Shown here: piece after piece, positions 33,806 through 42,907 of the stretch
How the letters are laid out: each line of letters begins with the position of its first letter
Position numbering within the stretch: position 1 is the stretch's first letter
NCBI GenBank assembly: GCA_964520865.1
Contig: CAZFOY010000011.1
Location: forward strand, 1 to 64,000
Source: CAVQCT01 sp964520865
GTDB lineage: Bacteria > Zixibacteria > MSB-5A5 > GN15 > FEB-12
Length of the DNA stretch: 64,000 bases
Direction: 5' to 3'
The notes under the pieces: generated by a model
Databases searched by the model: none
Told to the model about the DNA's origin: nothing
The model's input: only the letters and a program-made list of their open reading frames with translations
Position numbers and translations under genes: made by a program

Positions 33806-34975
33806 ATGAAACCGATATATCTCGACCATAACGCCACAACTCCGGTCGATCCGCAGGTGGTGGAAGCGATGCTGCCGTTTCTGACCGACAAGTTCGGCAA
33901 CGGAAGCTCCGTTCATACTTACGGGCGAGAGGCCAAGGTGGCCCTTGAGAACGCCCGCGAAGTGATAGCTTCGGTCATCAATTGCGAACCTTCGGAACTC
34001 TATTTCACCTCCGGCGGCACCGAGTCAGATAATATTTCAATACTTGGAAGCGCCAAGCAGCTCGCCGGACACAAGAGCCATATCGTCATCGGCGCAACCG
34101 AACACCACGCCGTCCTGGAGCCGGCGGAACATCTCAGCCACAAAGAAGGGTGGGAACTGGACCTGTTACCGGTCGACAAGGAAGGATTTGCTTCGCCCGA
34201 GGATCTTCGCTCGTTGGTTAAGGACGGCACCGGGATCGTCTCCGTCATGCACGCGAATAATGAAACCGGAACAGTACAAGATATTGCAGCCCTGTCTCAG
34301 GTTGCTCACGAGAAAGGTGCCTGGTTCCATACCGATGCTGTCCAGTCGACCGGGAAGATCAAGGTCGACGTACGCCAGATGGATGTTGATTTGTTGTCTT
34401 TGACCGGCCACAAAATTTACGGCCCGAAAGGAATCGGCGCCCTCTTCATTCGGAGCGGGCTAAAGATCTCTCCGCTCTTTTACGGTGGTTCGCATGAGAA
34501 GAAACGGCGCCCCGGCACCGAGAATGTTGCCGGAGCTGTCGGGCTGGCCGAGGCACTTCAGATCGCCATGAAGCGACAGTTACAGGATTTCACCACGCTG
34601 AACGAGCTGGCCGACTATTTCATTCAGCAGGTGACTTCGGAAATTCCCGACGTTTATCTTAACGGACCCCGCAAGAATCGTATTCCTCAGACGGTCAATC
34701 TTTCGTTTAAGGGAGTCGAAGGAGAGTCGATCCTGCTCGGACTCGATATGAAGGGGATCGCGGTCTCGTCCGGTTCGGCCTGTACCTCCGGCTCGACTGA
34801 ACCGTCGCATGTGATTTTGGCGATGGGAATCGACCGCGTCGTGGCTCAGGGAGCGATCCGCTTTTCGATGGGCCGGTCAACTACCAAAGAGCAGCTCGAT
34901 TATGTCCTCGCGGAACTTCCTGCCGTCATCCAACGCCTCCGCGACATGTCGCCGGTCTACAGCAAACGCGGATAG
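33806..34975 (+). CDS. nifS: Cysteine desulfurase (NifS/IscS type)
   Basis: A 389-residue PLP enzyme that takes sulfur from cysteine as a bound persulfide. Motifs: YLDHNATTPVDPQVVEAML at the N-terminus, ATEHHAVLEP, HTDAVQSTGKIKVD, the PLP lysine in SLTGHKIYGPKGIGALFIR (near 206), and the catalytic loop SSGSACTSGS (Cys near 329). ATG with AAGGAA upstream. The next gene is mnmA, which needs persulfide sulfur for tRNA 2-thiouridine, so a tRNA-thiolation role is likely. General iron-sulfur supply is also possible; no iscU is adjacent. Confidence 0.95.
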   Translation: MKPIYLDHNATTPVDPQVVEAMLPFLTDKFGNGSSVHTYGREAKVALENAREVIASVINCEPSELYFTSGGTESDNISILGSAKQLAGHKSHIVIGATEHHAVLEPAEHLSHKEGWELDLLPVDKEGFASPEDLRSLVKDGTGIVSVMHANNETGTVQDIAALSQVAHEKGAWFHTDAVQSTGKIKVDVRQMDVDLLSLTGHKIYGPKGIGALFIRSGLKISPLFYGGSHEKKRRPGTENVAGAVGLAEALQIAMKRQLQDFTTLNELADYFIQQVTSEIPDVYLNGPRKNRIPQTVNLSFKGVEGESILLGLDMKGIAVSSGSACTSGSTEPSHVILAMGIDRVVAQGAIRFSMGRSTTKEQLDYVLAELPAVIQRLRDMSPVYSKRG

Positions 34976-35000
34976 ACGAACAAAGCATAGAACGATAATT

Positions 35001-35024
35001 GAAAGGGTCGTTCGCGGCCCTTTC
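35001..35024 (+). other. Perfect hairpin with TTCG tetraloop between nifS and mnmA
   Basis: GAAAGGGTCG and CGGCCCTTTC pair over 10 bp (one G-T pair) around TTCG. It is followed by CTGTGAATAAAA, with no long T tract. It lies 16 nt before the mnmA ATG, where no ribosome-binding site is visible. It could be a partial terminator or a processing site between the two genes. Confidence 0.55.
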
Positions 35025-35040
35025 CTGTGAATAAAATACT

Positions 35041-36126
35041 ATGAATAAGAAAGTGCTGGTGGCAATGTCCGGGGGAGTCGATTCCTCGGTCGCCGCGCTC
35101 CTGCTCAAGGAGCAGGGCTACGACGTAGTCGGCGCCCATATGAAGCTGTGGGATTATGTCGACGTCGGCGGTGACATTTACAAAGACGGGCGATGCTGCA
35201 CTATCGATTCTATCACTGACTGTCGAATGGTCTGCGATGCGATCGGAGCACCATTCTATGTGCTCAATATGTCCCGGCATTTCAGCGAGACGGTTATCAG
35301 CAACTTTGTCACTGAGTATCGATCGGGAAGAACCCCCAATCCATGTGTGCGGTGCAATTCGGATGTCAAGTGGAACGAGTTTCTTCGAAAGGCACTTGAA
35401 GTCGGCTGTGACTACATCGCGACGGGGCACTACGCTTTCATCGAGAAGATGCCTGACGGCCGCTGTGGCGTTCGCAAGGGTGTCGACAAAACACGGGACC
35501 AGTCCTACGTTCTCTGGGGTGTCACACAGGAAGCGCTGAGCAAGACCCTGATGCCCCTGGGGGGACTGCTCAAGTCGGAGGTTCGGGAGACAGCACGAAA
35601 GTACAACCTCCGGACGGCGGAAAAGGCGGAGTCGAGAGAAATCTGCTTTGTCGCCGACAACGACTATCGAAGATTCCTGACCGAGTACGAACAGAAACAG
35701 GGTCGGGAATACGCGCCCGGAGATATCGTTCACGAGGACGGAACGGTGCTGGGGCAACATCGCGGGACGCCGTTTTATACCATCGGCCAGCGCAAAGGGC
35801 TGGGAATTGCCTATCCGACTCCGCTTTATGTCCAGCGAATCGATATCGAATCCAACCGGGTTATCGTCGGCGAAAACGACTCCCTCTTCAAGTCCGGTCT
35901 GGTGGCGGAGAAAATGAACTGGATCAGCCGTGTCCCCGACTCGGAGCCTTTCGAAGCTACGGTAAAAATCCGTTACCTTCACGAACCGGCACCGGCCGAG
36001 GTCACACCTCTGGCGGACGATAGCGTGCGGATTGAATTCAAGGACAAGCAGCGTGCGATCACGCCCGGGCAGTCGGTCGTCCTCTACGATCGGGATCTGG
36101 TCCTCGGCGGCGGCATCATCGCCTGA
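35041..36126 (+). CDS. mnmA: tRNA-specific 2-thiouridylase MnmA
   Basis: A 361-residue enzyme that adenylates and thiolates uridine 34 of tRNA(Lys, Glu, Gln). The PP-loop is AMSGGVDSSVAALLL (near 8-22). Catalytic cysteines lie in TPNPCVRCN (near 101-104) and REICFV (near 200). IGQRKGLGIAYPTPLYV marks the central domain, and a C-terminal beta domain follows. Length is normal. It stands after the cysteine desulfurase that can supply its sulfur. Confidence 0.97.
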   Translation: MNKKVLVAMSGGVDSSVAALLLKEQGYDVVGAHMKLWDYVDVGGDIYKDGRCCTIDSITDCRMVCDAIGAPFYVLNMSRHFSETVISNFVTEYRSGRTPNPCVRCNSDVKWNEFLRKALEVGCDYIATGHYAFIEKMPDGRCGVRKGVDKTRDQSYVLWGVTQEALSKTLMPLGGLLKSEVRETARKYNLRTAEKAESREICFVADNDYRRFLTEYEQKQGREYAPGDIVHEDGTVLGQHRGTPFYTIGQRKGLGIAYPTPLYVQRIDIESNRVIVGENDSLFKSGLVAEKMNWISRVPDSEPFEATVKIRYLHEPAPAEVTPLADDSVRIEFKDKQRAITPGQSVVLYDRDLVLGGGIIA

Positions 36127-36243
36127 CTTGCCTCTTCTGTCCCCGGTCCACCGCACGAAACAATGGGCCTGCCTTTTCGTCTAAAGAGAAGGCTGTCTTC
36201 GTGCAAAGACCATGGCTCCTGAAATCGAAGTTGAGAGCTTAAT

Positions 36244-37674
36244 GTGAAACGAATCTCCTTCACTTGCCGGGCCCTTGTTCTTGTTCTCGCATTGCTGGTG
36301 TGCGCACCGGCTGTCGGCTATTCTGCTGATTACACAAGAGCCATTGAGCATGCCCGAACGATTGTCCGGAAATATGTTCGCGCAACAGGTGCACCGGCGC
36401 TTCAGATCGCCGTGGAAGTAGACGGCAAGATCGTGTGGTCCGAAGCCTTCGGTGAAGCAGACATTGCCAATCACACGCGAGCCACGACGCGCTCGCAGTT
36501 CCGGATCGCCAGCATCTCCAAACTACTTACCGGGACGTTGACCGCCGGACTGGCTGATTCAGGAGTACTGGACCTTGATCGGCCAATCGGAGATTACGTT
36601 CCAAACCTGCCTGCCGCCTGGCACGACATCACGGCCGATATGCTTGTGCACCATACGAGTGGCATTGCGCATTATTCGAGCGAGAAGGATGCGCTGGATA
36701 CCACGTTCTATCCGACAACTCGAGATGCCATACGCCGTTTCGAAAATCGCCCACTTGCCCATCCCCCCGGGGTCTCCGAGACGTATTCCAGTTATGCGTA
36801 TACCGTCCTCGCCCTGGCCATAGAACAGGCGACCGGTGAATCGTTCCTGAAAGTTATGCGACAGGAACTCCTGCGGCCGTTGGGCATGACCCACACCGAG
36901 CCTGATCTTCAGAAAGCGCCGCCCCCGGAGCGAACCAGGTTCTACGATCTCACGGATGGAGATTCGATTGCCGTGGCGCCGTACATTGATCTGAGTGGCA
37001 GATGGGCAGGTAGTGGCTTTCTGTCGACAGCCGAGGATCTCGTGCGATTCGGAATGGCCCATACTGACTCCGGCCAGTTGCCACAGAGTGTTCGTGCTCT
37101 GGTTGGACAGCGTGAGAAGTTACCTGGCGGAACGATGACGAAGGAGGCCTTCGGCTGGGGGCCGAGACACGATTGGGACGGGCGGCCGATGCTCTGGGGC
37201 GACGGGAGCACTCAAGGATCCCGATGCGGCCTTCTTGTTTATCCGCGGGATAATCTGGCCATTGCCATACTCACTAATCTTGACGGGCTTGCTCTTGAGC
37301 GAGGTGAGCTCCAGACTTTGGCGCACTTGTTCTTTGGTGTAAGACAGAAGGAGGAAGTAGCTGCATGCCGACCTGAGGCGATAGGGTCGTGGCGCGCAAA
37401 AGTACCGGTGAAGAAGGCAGAGGTCGGCGTAGATCTGGATATTCGCACCATCACCCCGGTAACGGGCAGCTTGACGATTGAAGGGTGGCGTTCACTGGAG
37501 ATCGCCGACATCTTTCGCTTCGATGACACAACCTGGGTGGTCACACTTGATCGGCAGGGAATGCTGCCCCTGACGTTTGTTCCTGAACGGAACGAGATGG
37601 CCGCTTCGATTCCTCGAATCGGCTGGTCGCTCACCTTGCATCGCAAGTCCGGCACGACCACGGATAATCGCTGA
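36244..37674 (+). CDS. Serine hydrolase of the beta-lactamase (class C/PBP) family
   Basis: A 476-residue exported serine hydrolase. Signal peptide LVLVLALLVCAPAVGYSAD. The catalytic SxxK is in FRIASISKLLTGTL (near 90-94). The second motif, normally YxN, reads YSSYAY (near 180). A GDGSTQG box near 320 replaces KTG/HxG. A C-terminal domain (about 375-476) resembles the lipocalin-like tail of similar proteins. Such enzymes are esterases, D-aminopeptidases or penicillin-binding relatives; the substrate is unknown. GTG start without a clear ribosome-binding site. No linked gene of the same pathway. Confidence 0.85.
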   Translation: MKRISFTCRALVLVLALLVCAPAVGYSADYTRAIEHARTIVRKYVRATGAPALQIAVEVDGKIVWSEAFGEADIANHTRATTRSQFRIASISKLLTGTLTAGLADSGVLDLDRPIGDYVPNLPAAWHDITADMLVHHTSGIAHYSSEKDALDTTFYPTTRDAIRRFENRPLAHPPGVSETYSSYAYTVLALAIEQATGESFLKVMRQELLRPLGMTHTEPDLQKAPPPERTRFYDLTDGDSIAVAPYIDLSGRWAGSGFLSTAEDLVRFGMAHTDSGQLPQSVRALVGQREKLPGGTMTKEAFGWGPRHDWDGRPMLWGDGSTQGSRCGLLVYPRDNLAIAILTNLDGLALERGELQTLAHLFFGVRQKEEVAACRPEAIGSWRAKVPVKKAEVGVDLDIRTITPVTGSLTIEGWRSLEIADIFRFDDTTWVVTLDRQGMLPLTFVPERNEMAASIPRIGWSLTLHRKSGTTTDNR

Positions 37675-37700
37675 CTTTTGGCCACCAGCACACGGCACTC

Positions 37701-37730
37701 TTGACAGCCCTCCCCGTTACAGATTATAAA
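37701..37730 (+). promoter_or_regulatory. Sigma70-type promoter
   Basis: A perfect TTGACA at 37701 and TATAAA at 37725, with an 18-bp spacer. It lies about 80 bp before the UPF0173 gene. Confidence 0.75.
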
Positions 37731-37810
37731 TAGACATTGTACAAGAGACTGTTGCGAGCGATTTCTCGCAGAGCAGCCTTTTGCTCGGTTCTTCAGAGGA
37801 AGGAGAAAGT

Positions 37811-38488
37811 ATGGTTAAAGCAACATTTCTGGGCCACTCCTGTGTGACGTTGACCGACGGTAAACACAACCTGATAATCGACCCGTTCATCAGCGGTAAT
37901 CCGAAATCAGCGGGCAAGGCCGACGAAATCAAGGCGGATTATGTCTTGATAAGCCACGGACACGGTGACCATGTCGGCGACGGCATAGATATCGCCAAGC
38001 GCAACAAGGCTACGGTGATCGCGAATTTCGAACTTGCCAATCTCTGCGGTTCCGAAGGATGTGAAGTCCATCCGCTACACATTGGCGGTGGGTTCAATTT
38101 CGATTTCGGCCGCGTCAAACTGACAATAGCACACCACGGCGGTGGCTACGGTCCTGATGCTTCGCGGTACACCGGCCCGCCGGTAGGTTTCCTTATCACG
38201 ATCGACAACAAAATCATCTACCATCCCGGGGATACTGGCCTCTTCCTGGACATGAAGCTGATTGGGGATAGGAACAAGATAGACCTCGCCTTCCTACCGA
38301 TCGGCGACAATTTCACTATGGGAATTGACGACGCCGTCACCGCTGTCGAATTTCTCCATCCGGCGAAGGTCGTGCCGATTCACTACGATACGTTCGATAT
38401 GATCCATGCCGATGCCGGGAAATTCGCTTCGCAGGTCAAGGGAAGCGAGGTGGTTATTCTCCAGCCCGGAGAATCGCTGGAAATTTAG
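37811..38488 (+). CDS. UPF0173 family metal-dependent hydrolase
   Basis: A 225-residue metallo-beta-lactamase-fold protein. The metal motif is LISHGHGDHVGDG (HxHxDH, near 48-60). Other marks are FLGHSCVTL at the start, HHGGGYGPDASRYTGPPVGF in the middle, YHPGDTGLFLDM, and a late VPIHYDTF. ATG at 37811 is preferred because AGGAGA stands just upstream. UPF0173 proteins are widespread and of unknown substrate. It is flanked by its own promoter and terminator, so it seems monocistronic. Confidence 0.93.
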   Translation: MVKATFLGHSCVTLTDGKHNLIIDPFISGNPKSAGKADEIKADYVLISHGHGDHVGDGIDIAKRNKATVIANFELANLCGSEGCEVHPLHIGGGFNFDFGRVKLTIAHHGGGYGPDASRYTGPPVGFLITIDNKIIYHPGDTGLFLDMKLIGDRNKIDLAFLPIGDNFTMGIDDAVTAVEFLHPAKVVPIHYDTFDMIHADAGKFASQVKGSEVVILQPGESLEI

Positions 38489-38540
38489 GCCCGAAGTCGA
38501 CCGGCATCTCTGTCGGCGCAAAAGGACACACAATCGGTTC

Positions 38541-38582
38541 AACCGGGTGATCGTTTTAATTGCGTGTCGCCCGGTTTCTTAT
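38541..38582 (+). terminator. Rho-independent terminator
   Basis: AACCGGGTGAT pairs with GTCGCCCGGTT over 11 bp (two G-T pairs) across a 14-nt loop, followed by TCTTATT. It ends the UPF0173 transcript. Confidence 0.65.
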
Positions 38583-38621
38583 TAGACTATCTCGTTCAAA
38601 ACGAGCATTTCAGGAATACGA

Positions 38622-41459
38622 GTGAGTATGAAGAGGCTGTTGAAAATACTGGGCTGGACGGTCGGCATCGTCGTAGCGGTGCTGATAGTTGCCGTGGTCG
38701 CGTTGTGGATATTCTTCCCGGTCGAGAAGGCCAAGCAGATGGCAATCGAGAAAGGCAGCGCGCAGCTCGGCCGTGACATTGCCATCCAGGACGCAGCCGT
38801 CTCGTTCTGGGGGGGGATCGGCGTGAAGCTCGGCGGTGTGGCGATAAGCAATCCCTCCGGGATGCCCGGCGATATGCTGACCGCAAAGAGCCTCGATGTC
38901 AAGCTCAGCATCCTGCCGCTGATCAAAGGGGAAGTCCGAATCGACCGCCTGATCGTCAACAACCCGGAAATCGACCTGAAGAAGCGGGCCGACGGTTCGA
39001 ACAACTACAGCTTTCCGGCGATGGAAAGTGCCGCGCCCAAACAGCTGACCGAGAAAGCGACCCCTGAGCAGAAGGCGGCCGCGGCCGTCATCTCCTTCGA
39101 TAAACTCGACATCAACGACGGCAATCTCTCCTATCAGGATGACAGCTCCCATACGAGCTTCTCCCTGCGGGGACTGAATCTGTCGACGACCCTTACTACA
39201 CCGGAGAACAAGTATTACAGGTCAGCAGGTCGGATTACCGTGGATACGATCCTCGTAACCGGTAGCAATACACTCCCGCCGCTCGAGGTCGGGCTCACGT
39301 ACAACGCGGAATACAACCCTTCGGAGCAACTGCTCTCATTCGAGCAGAGCGAACTTCGCCTGAACAAGCTGTTGTTCAAGCTCAAGGGTGAAGTGACCGA
39401 CCCTCTCGACCAGATGAAGAGTCGTGTCACGATCGCATCGGACAACGTCGAAGTGGCCGATCTGCTCAGCTTGGTTCCTCCCTCAAAAAAAGAAGCGATT
39501 CAGGATTTCGAGCTCAAAGGGAATTTCGATCTCAACCTCGATATCGACTACGATCGAAACCGGGTCGACACGCTGGCTTACTTCGGCACAGCGACTTTCA
39601 ACTCGCTCGATGTTTCGCATGCGAAGATCCCCGGGCAACTCCGGGTCAAGAAAGCAGTCATTGACGTCAAGAACAACAATCTACGGATGAATATCGAAGA
39701 CGGAAGCTTCGACGACAAACCGATCAAAGCGCACATGGTGATCGATGACTTCTCAGATCCGACGGTGAACGGCGAGCTCGCGGGCGGTTTGAATCTGGTC
39801 TACCTGGAGCCGTTTCTTCCGGCCAAGTACAAGCAGAAGGTCTCGGGCGACGCACAGTTTGATCTGAAAATCTCCGGTCGAGTGAAAGACTATCAGAATA
39901 TCGGGTTTTCCGGCAACCTCTCGGTGACCAACGGCAGTTACGACGCCAGCTTCATGCTCGAGCCGATCAAGTCGTTCGATGTCGACGTCTATTTTGACAA
40001 TCGCGTCGTCAGTGTCAAGAAACTGAACATGGCCACGAAGTCCGGTTCACTCGCTTTCGATGGTCGGATCAACGACATCGTCCCGTACCTTATGGCCGAT
40101 TCGTCGGGCAAGAAGAAAATCAAGCCTACTATCGATGGTTCCCTGAAGGGGGACCTCGATCTGGCTGTATTGAAGTCGATGCTGCCTCCCAAAGGGAACC
40201 CGCAACTCTCCGGCAAGCTTGCCGTGGATCTTCAAGTCTCCGGAATCATGACCCAATATACCGGATTGAAGCCGAGGGGAAGTGTCGGCATCAGGCAGGG
40301 TGCCTACAATGACTCTTTGCTCCCGGAGCCGATCAAGCAGTTCGATGCCGATCTCGTGATAGCACCGGATACGATTAGCGTCAAGTCAATGAACGTGAAA
40401 TTTGTGAGCAGCGATGCTTCATTCAGTGGCAAGTTGCTCGATCCATTCCCCTATCTGCTGCCGTTGAAGGATATCAACAGGGAGAAGATGAAGAAGCCGA
40501 TGTTTCTGTTCACCCTGAAGTCTCAGCGGTTCGATGTCGACAAGTTGTTCCCAGAAGCTTCGCCGGGCACGGAACAGGCGAGTACCACGGCCGCTCAGGA
40601 TTCGGTGTCGGCTGTTATCCTGCCCGATATCGATGGCCGCGGGAATTTCAAGATCGATACGCTGATCTATAGCAAGGTGGAGTTCACGAAGATCGAAGGA
40701 CAGGTGAAGATCTACGATCGGAAGATAGAATGTTACGATGTCAACGGCGACGTCTATACGGGGAAGATTACCGGCAACACGACCGTCGATCTCAGCAATT
40801 TCGACAGTCCGAAGTATACCGGATCTTTCGATGCCTCGCAGATCGAGGTCGACGATTTCATGAAGCGGTTCACACCGCTCAACGGTTACCTGTTCGGTAA
40901 GGTGGACATGAAGGGAACGTACGACGCCAGCGGCTGGGAAAAGTCTGATTTTCTTAAATCATTGACGATGAATTCGGACGGAAGTATGCGTCAGGCCAAG
41001 TTGGTCACTTCGGGTGCGGTGTACAGTGCGATGTCCGGCCTGGCCGAGAAGATGGGGCAGAAGTTCGACAAAGAGCAGTCGTTGAGGAATCTTGCCAGCA
41101 AGGTGACGGTGAAAGACGGAAAGGTGGCGGTGGACAACCTCAAGTCGAAACTGGGCGATGTCGGTGATATTGAGGTCGGCGGTTACTACGGTTTCGACGG
41201 AGCGATCAGCTACAAAGGATCGATTTTGCTATCGCAGGAATGGACTCAGAAGCTTCTTTCGAAGAAAGGACTGTTAGGAGATCTGGCCGGTATGCTTACT
41301 GAGAAGTCAGCGGACCGGATCAAACTCCCGATAGCTTTCGGAGGAACCATGGACCAGCCCAAGTTCGAGATAGATTACTCGACAATCACGAAGAATCTCG
41401 GCGATAACGCCAAGGAAGACGCCAAGAATCTGCTCAATAATCTGTTCAAGAAGAAGTAG
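38622..41459 (+). CDS. AsmA-family protein
   Basis: A 945-residue AsmA-like protein. An N-terminal membrane span (ILGWTVGIVVAVLIVAVVAL) precedes the AsmA N-domain (GSAQLGRDIAIQDAAVSFW; LGGVAISNPSG). Repeated beta-taco segments and a C-terminal AsmA domain (about 840-945) complete it. The family bridges inner and outer membranes for lipid transfer or outer-membrane homeostasis. This is a second such bridge besides TamB in the window. GTG at 38622 has AGGAA 5 nt upstream; ATG at 38628 is the alternative. The ABC permease gene follows 45 nt later. Confidence 0.88.
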   Translation: MSMKRLLKILGWTVGIVVAVLIVAVVALWIFFPVEKAKQMAIEKGSAQLGRDIAIQDAAVSFWGGIGVKLGGVAISNPSGMPGDMLTAKSLDVKLSILPLIKGEVRIDRLIVNNPEIDLKKRADGSNNYSFPAMESAAPKQLTEKATPEQKAAAAVISFDKLDINDGNLSYQDDSSHTSFSLRGLNLSTTLTTPENKYYRSAGRITVDTILVTGSNTLPPLEVGLTYNAEYNPSEQLLSFEQSELRLNKLLFKLKGEVTDPLDQMKSRVTIASDNVEVADLLSLVPPSKKEAIQDFELKGNFDLNLDIDYDRNRVDTLAYFGTATFNSLDVSHAKIPGQLRVKKAVIDVKNNNLRMNIEDGSFDDKPIKAHMVIDDFSDPTVNGELAGGLNLVYLEPFLPAKYKQKVSGDAQFDLKISGRVKDYQNIGFSGNLSVTNGSYDASFMLEPIKSFDVDVYFDNRVVSVKKLNMATKSGSLAFDGRINDIVPYLMADSSGKKKIKPTIDGSLKGDLDLAVLKSMLPPKGNPQLSGKLAVDLQVSGIMTQYTGLKPRGSVGIRQGAYNDSLLPEPIKQFDADLVIAPDTISVKSMNVKFVSSDASFSGKLLDPFPYLLPLKDINREKMKKPMFLFTLKSQRFDVDKLFPEASPGTEQASTTAAQDSVSAVILPDIDGRGNFKIDTLIYSKVEFTKIEGQVKIYDRKIECYDVNGDVYTGKITGNTTVDLSNFDSPKYTGSFDASQIEVDDFMKRFTPLNGYLFGKVDMKGTYDASGWEKSDFLKSLTMNSDGSMRQAKLVTSGAVYSAMSGLAEKMGQKFDKEQSLRNLASKVTVKDGKVAVDNLKSKLGDVGDIEVGGYYGFDGAISYKGSILLSQEWTQKLLSKKGLLGDLAGMLTEKSADRIKLPIAFGGTMDQPKFEIDYSTITKNLGDNAKEDAKNLLNNLFKKK

Positions 41460-41504
41460 GTTAACACCTGATCCGGAATACAACGCGCAGCATGGGGATG
41501 CCGA

Positions 41505-42191
41505 ATGGCCTGGCTTGTTAATCAATTCGGAATTCTTGCCCGCATTTTCTACTATCTCATTCAGGTTGTCCAGTGGACAATTCTGATCTCGGTCGTTTCA
41601 TACATGATCGCTTTGGTGTGCGGTCTGGTGTTCGGCGTCTCACGGATCTCCCAGAATAGATTCATAAGGACAGTGGCCGGCGTCTACATAAATGTCCTCC
41701 GTGGCGTACCCCTGCTGGTTCTGATCTTCTTCTTCTATTTCGGTCTTGGCAAGCTCGCAAATCTCGATCGATTCACCGCCGGAGTCCTGGCGGTAGGTGT
41801 GTGCTACGGCGCCTATATGGCGGAGATCTTCCGCTCCGGTATCGAGGCAATTGATTACGGTCAGCACGAAGCGGCCATGTCGCTTGGCATGACCCGATGG
41901 CAGACAATGCGGTTTATCATCCTGCCGCAATCGTTTCGCATAGTGGTGCCGCCGGGGGCGAACGAGTTCATCGCCTGTCTGAAAGACTCCTCGCTGGTTT
42001 CTATCATTGGGCTTCGCGAATTAACTCAGGCCGGACGTCAATACAGCAGCCAGAGCTTCCTCGATTTCCAGACCTGGCTTATGGTCGGGCTGATTTATCT
42101 GGCGATGACTCTTACCCTGACTCGGATTGTGAAACGGATCGAAAAGAGATTCGCTATTCACGGATTTGGAGCTTCGCGCCGTGATAATTGA
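41505..42191 (+). CDS. Polar amino-acid ABC transporter permease
   Basis: A 228-residue inner-membrane permease of the HisMQ/GlnP type. About five spans are visible. The EAA loop is clear: GQHEAAMSLGMTRWQTMRFI (near 126-145). It begins within the membrane at VVQWTILISVVSYMIALVCG, and VYINVLRGVPLLVLIFFFYF is typical for the family. GGGGATG stands before the ATG. It overlaps the ATPase gene. Only one permease is coded, so it would act as a homodimer. Confidence 0.93.
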   Translation: MAWLVNQFGILARIFYYLIQVVQWTILISVVSYMIALVCGLVFGVSRISQNRFIRTVAGVYINVLRGVPLLVLIFFFYFGLGKLANLDRFTAGVLAVGVCYGAYMAEIFRSGIEAIDYGQHEAAMSLGMTRWQTMRFIILPQSFRIVVPPGANEFIACLKDSSLVSIIGLRELTQAGRQYSSQSFLDFQTWLMVGLIYLAMTLTLTRIVKRIEKRFAIHGFGASRRDN

Positions 42192-42906
42192 CATCAAGGA
42201 CATCACTTGCAAGTTCGGGTCTGTCGCCGCCGTGGACGGAATTAGTTTGACGGTGGAGCAAGGAGAGGTTGTTGTGATACTTGGTCCATCGGGATCGGGT
42301 AAGTCGACTTTGCTCAGATGCCTCAACGCGCTCGAAGAGATCCAGACGGGGGAGATCGATATCGATGGTTTTAAAATCGACACGAAACATGAAGATATCC
42401 ACGAGATCCGCCTTGAAGTCGGTATGGTGTTTCAGCAATTCAACCTGTTTCCGCATTTGAACATCCTCGACAACGTCAATCTGGCCCAACGCGTAGTGCG
42501 GAAACGCAAGAAGGCGGTGGCCACGGAGATTTCGGTAAAGCTTCTTGACAAAGTCGGTCTGGGCGATCGGCTGGAGGCGTTTCCCGGACAATTATCGGGC
42601 GGTCAGAAGCAGCGAGTCGCGATTGCGCGGGCGCTGGCCATGAATCCGAAAATAATGTTATTCGACGAAGTTACGTCGGCATTGGATCCTGAGATGATTG
42701 GCGAGGTATTAGAAGTAATGAAGAAACTTGCCGAAGAAGGAATGACGATGCTCGTGGTTACTCACGAAATGGGTTTCGCGCGCGAGGTGGCCCACAGGAT
42801 TGTCTTCATTGATGGTGGGAAGATCATTGAACAGGGTTCCCCCGAGGAGTTTTTCACCAACCCCCAGAATACTCGGACAAAAGAGTTTCTCGCAAAGGTC
42901 CTCTGA
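42181..42906 (+). CDS. Polar amino-acid ABC transporter ATP-binding protein
   Basis: A 241-residue GlnQ/HisP-type ATPase. Walker A GPSGSGKSTLLRCLNALE (near 33-50), Q-loop FQQFNLFPHL, signature LSGGQKQRVAIARAL and Walker B IMLFDEVTSALDPEM are intact (the usual D-E-P reads D-E-V). GTG at 42181 is preferred, with GGAG 8 nt upstream; TTG at 42166 would add five residues. It overlaps the permease stop by 11 nt. No periplasmic binding protein is encoded on either side, so substrate choice must rest on a remote binding protein. Confidence 0.95.
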   Translation: MIIDIKDITCKFGSVAAVDGISLTVEQGEVVVILGPSGSGKSTLLRCLNALEEIQTGEIDIDGFKIDTKHEDIHEIRLEVGMVFQQFNLFPHLNILDNVNLAQRVVRKRKKAVATEISVKLLDKVGLGDRLEAFPGQLSGGQKQRVAIARALAMNPKIMLFDEVTSALDPEMIGEVLEVMKKLAEEGMTMLVVTHEMGFAREVAHRIVFIDGGKIIEQGSPEEFFTNPQNTRTKEFLAKVL

Positions 42907-42907
42907 G

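Noticed and set aside
34957..36156. 399-codon open frame on the minus strand opposite mnmA
   Set aside because: Entirely antisense to a well-recognised mnmA; its translation has no fold pattern and it arises from the GC-rich codon bias.
36171..36193. Hairpin GCCTTTTC/GAGAAGGC after mnmA
   Set aside because: An 8-bp stem exists, but no T tract follows; too weak to call a terminator, though it may be a transcript end.
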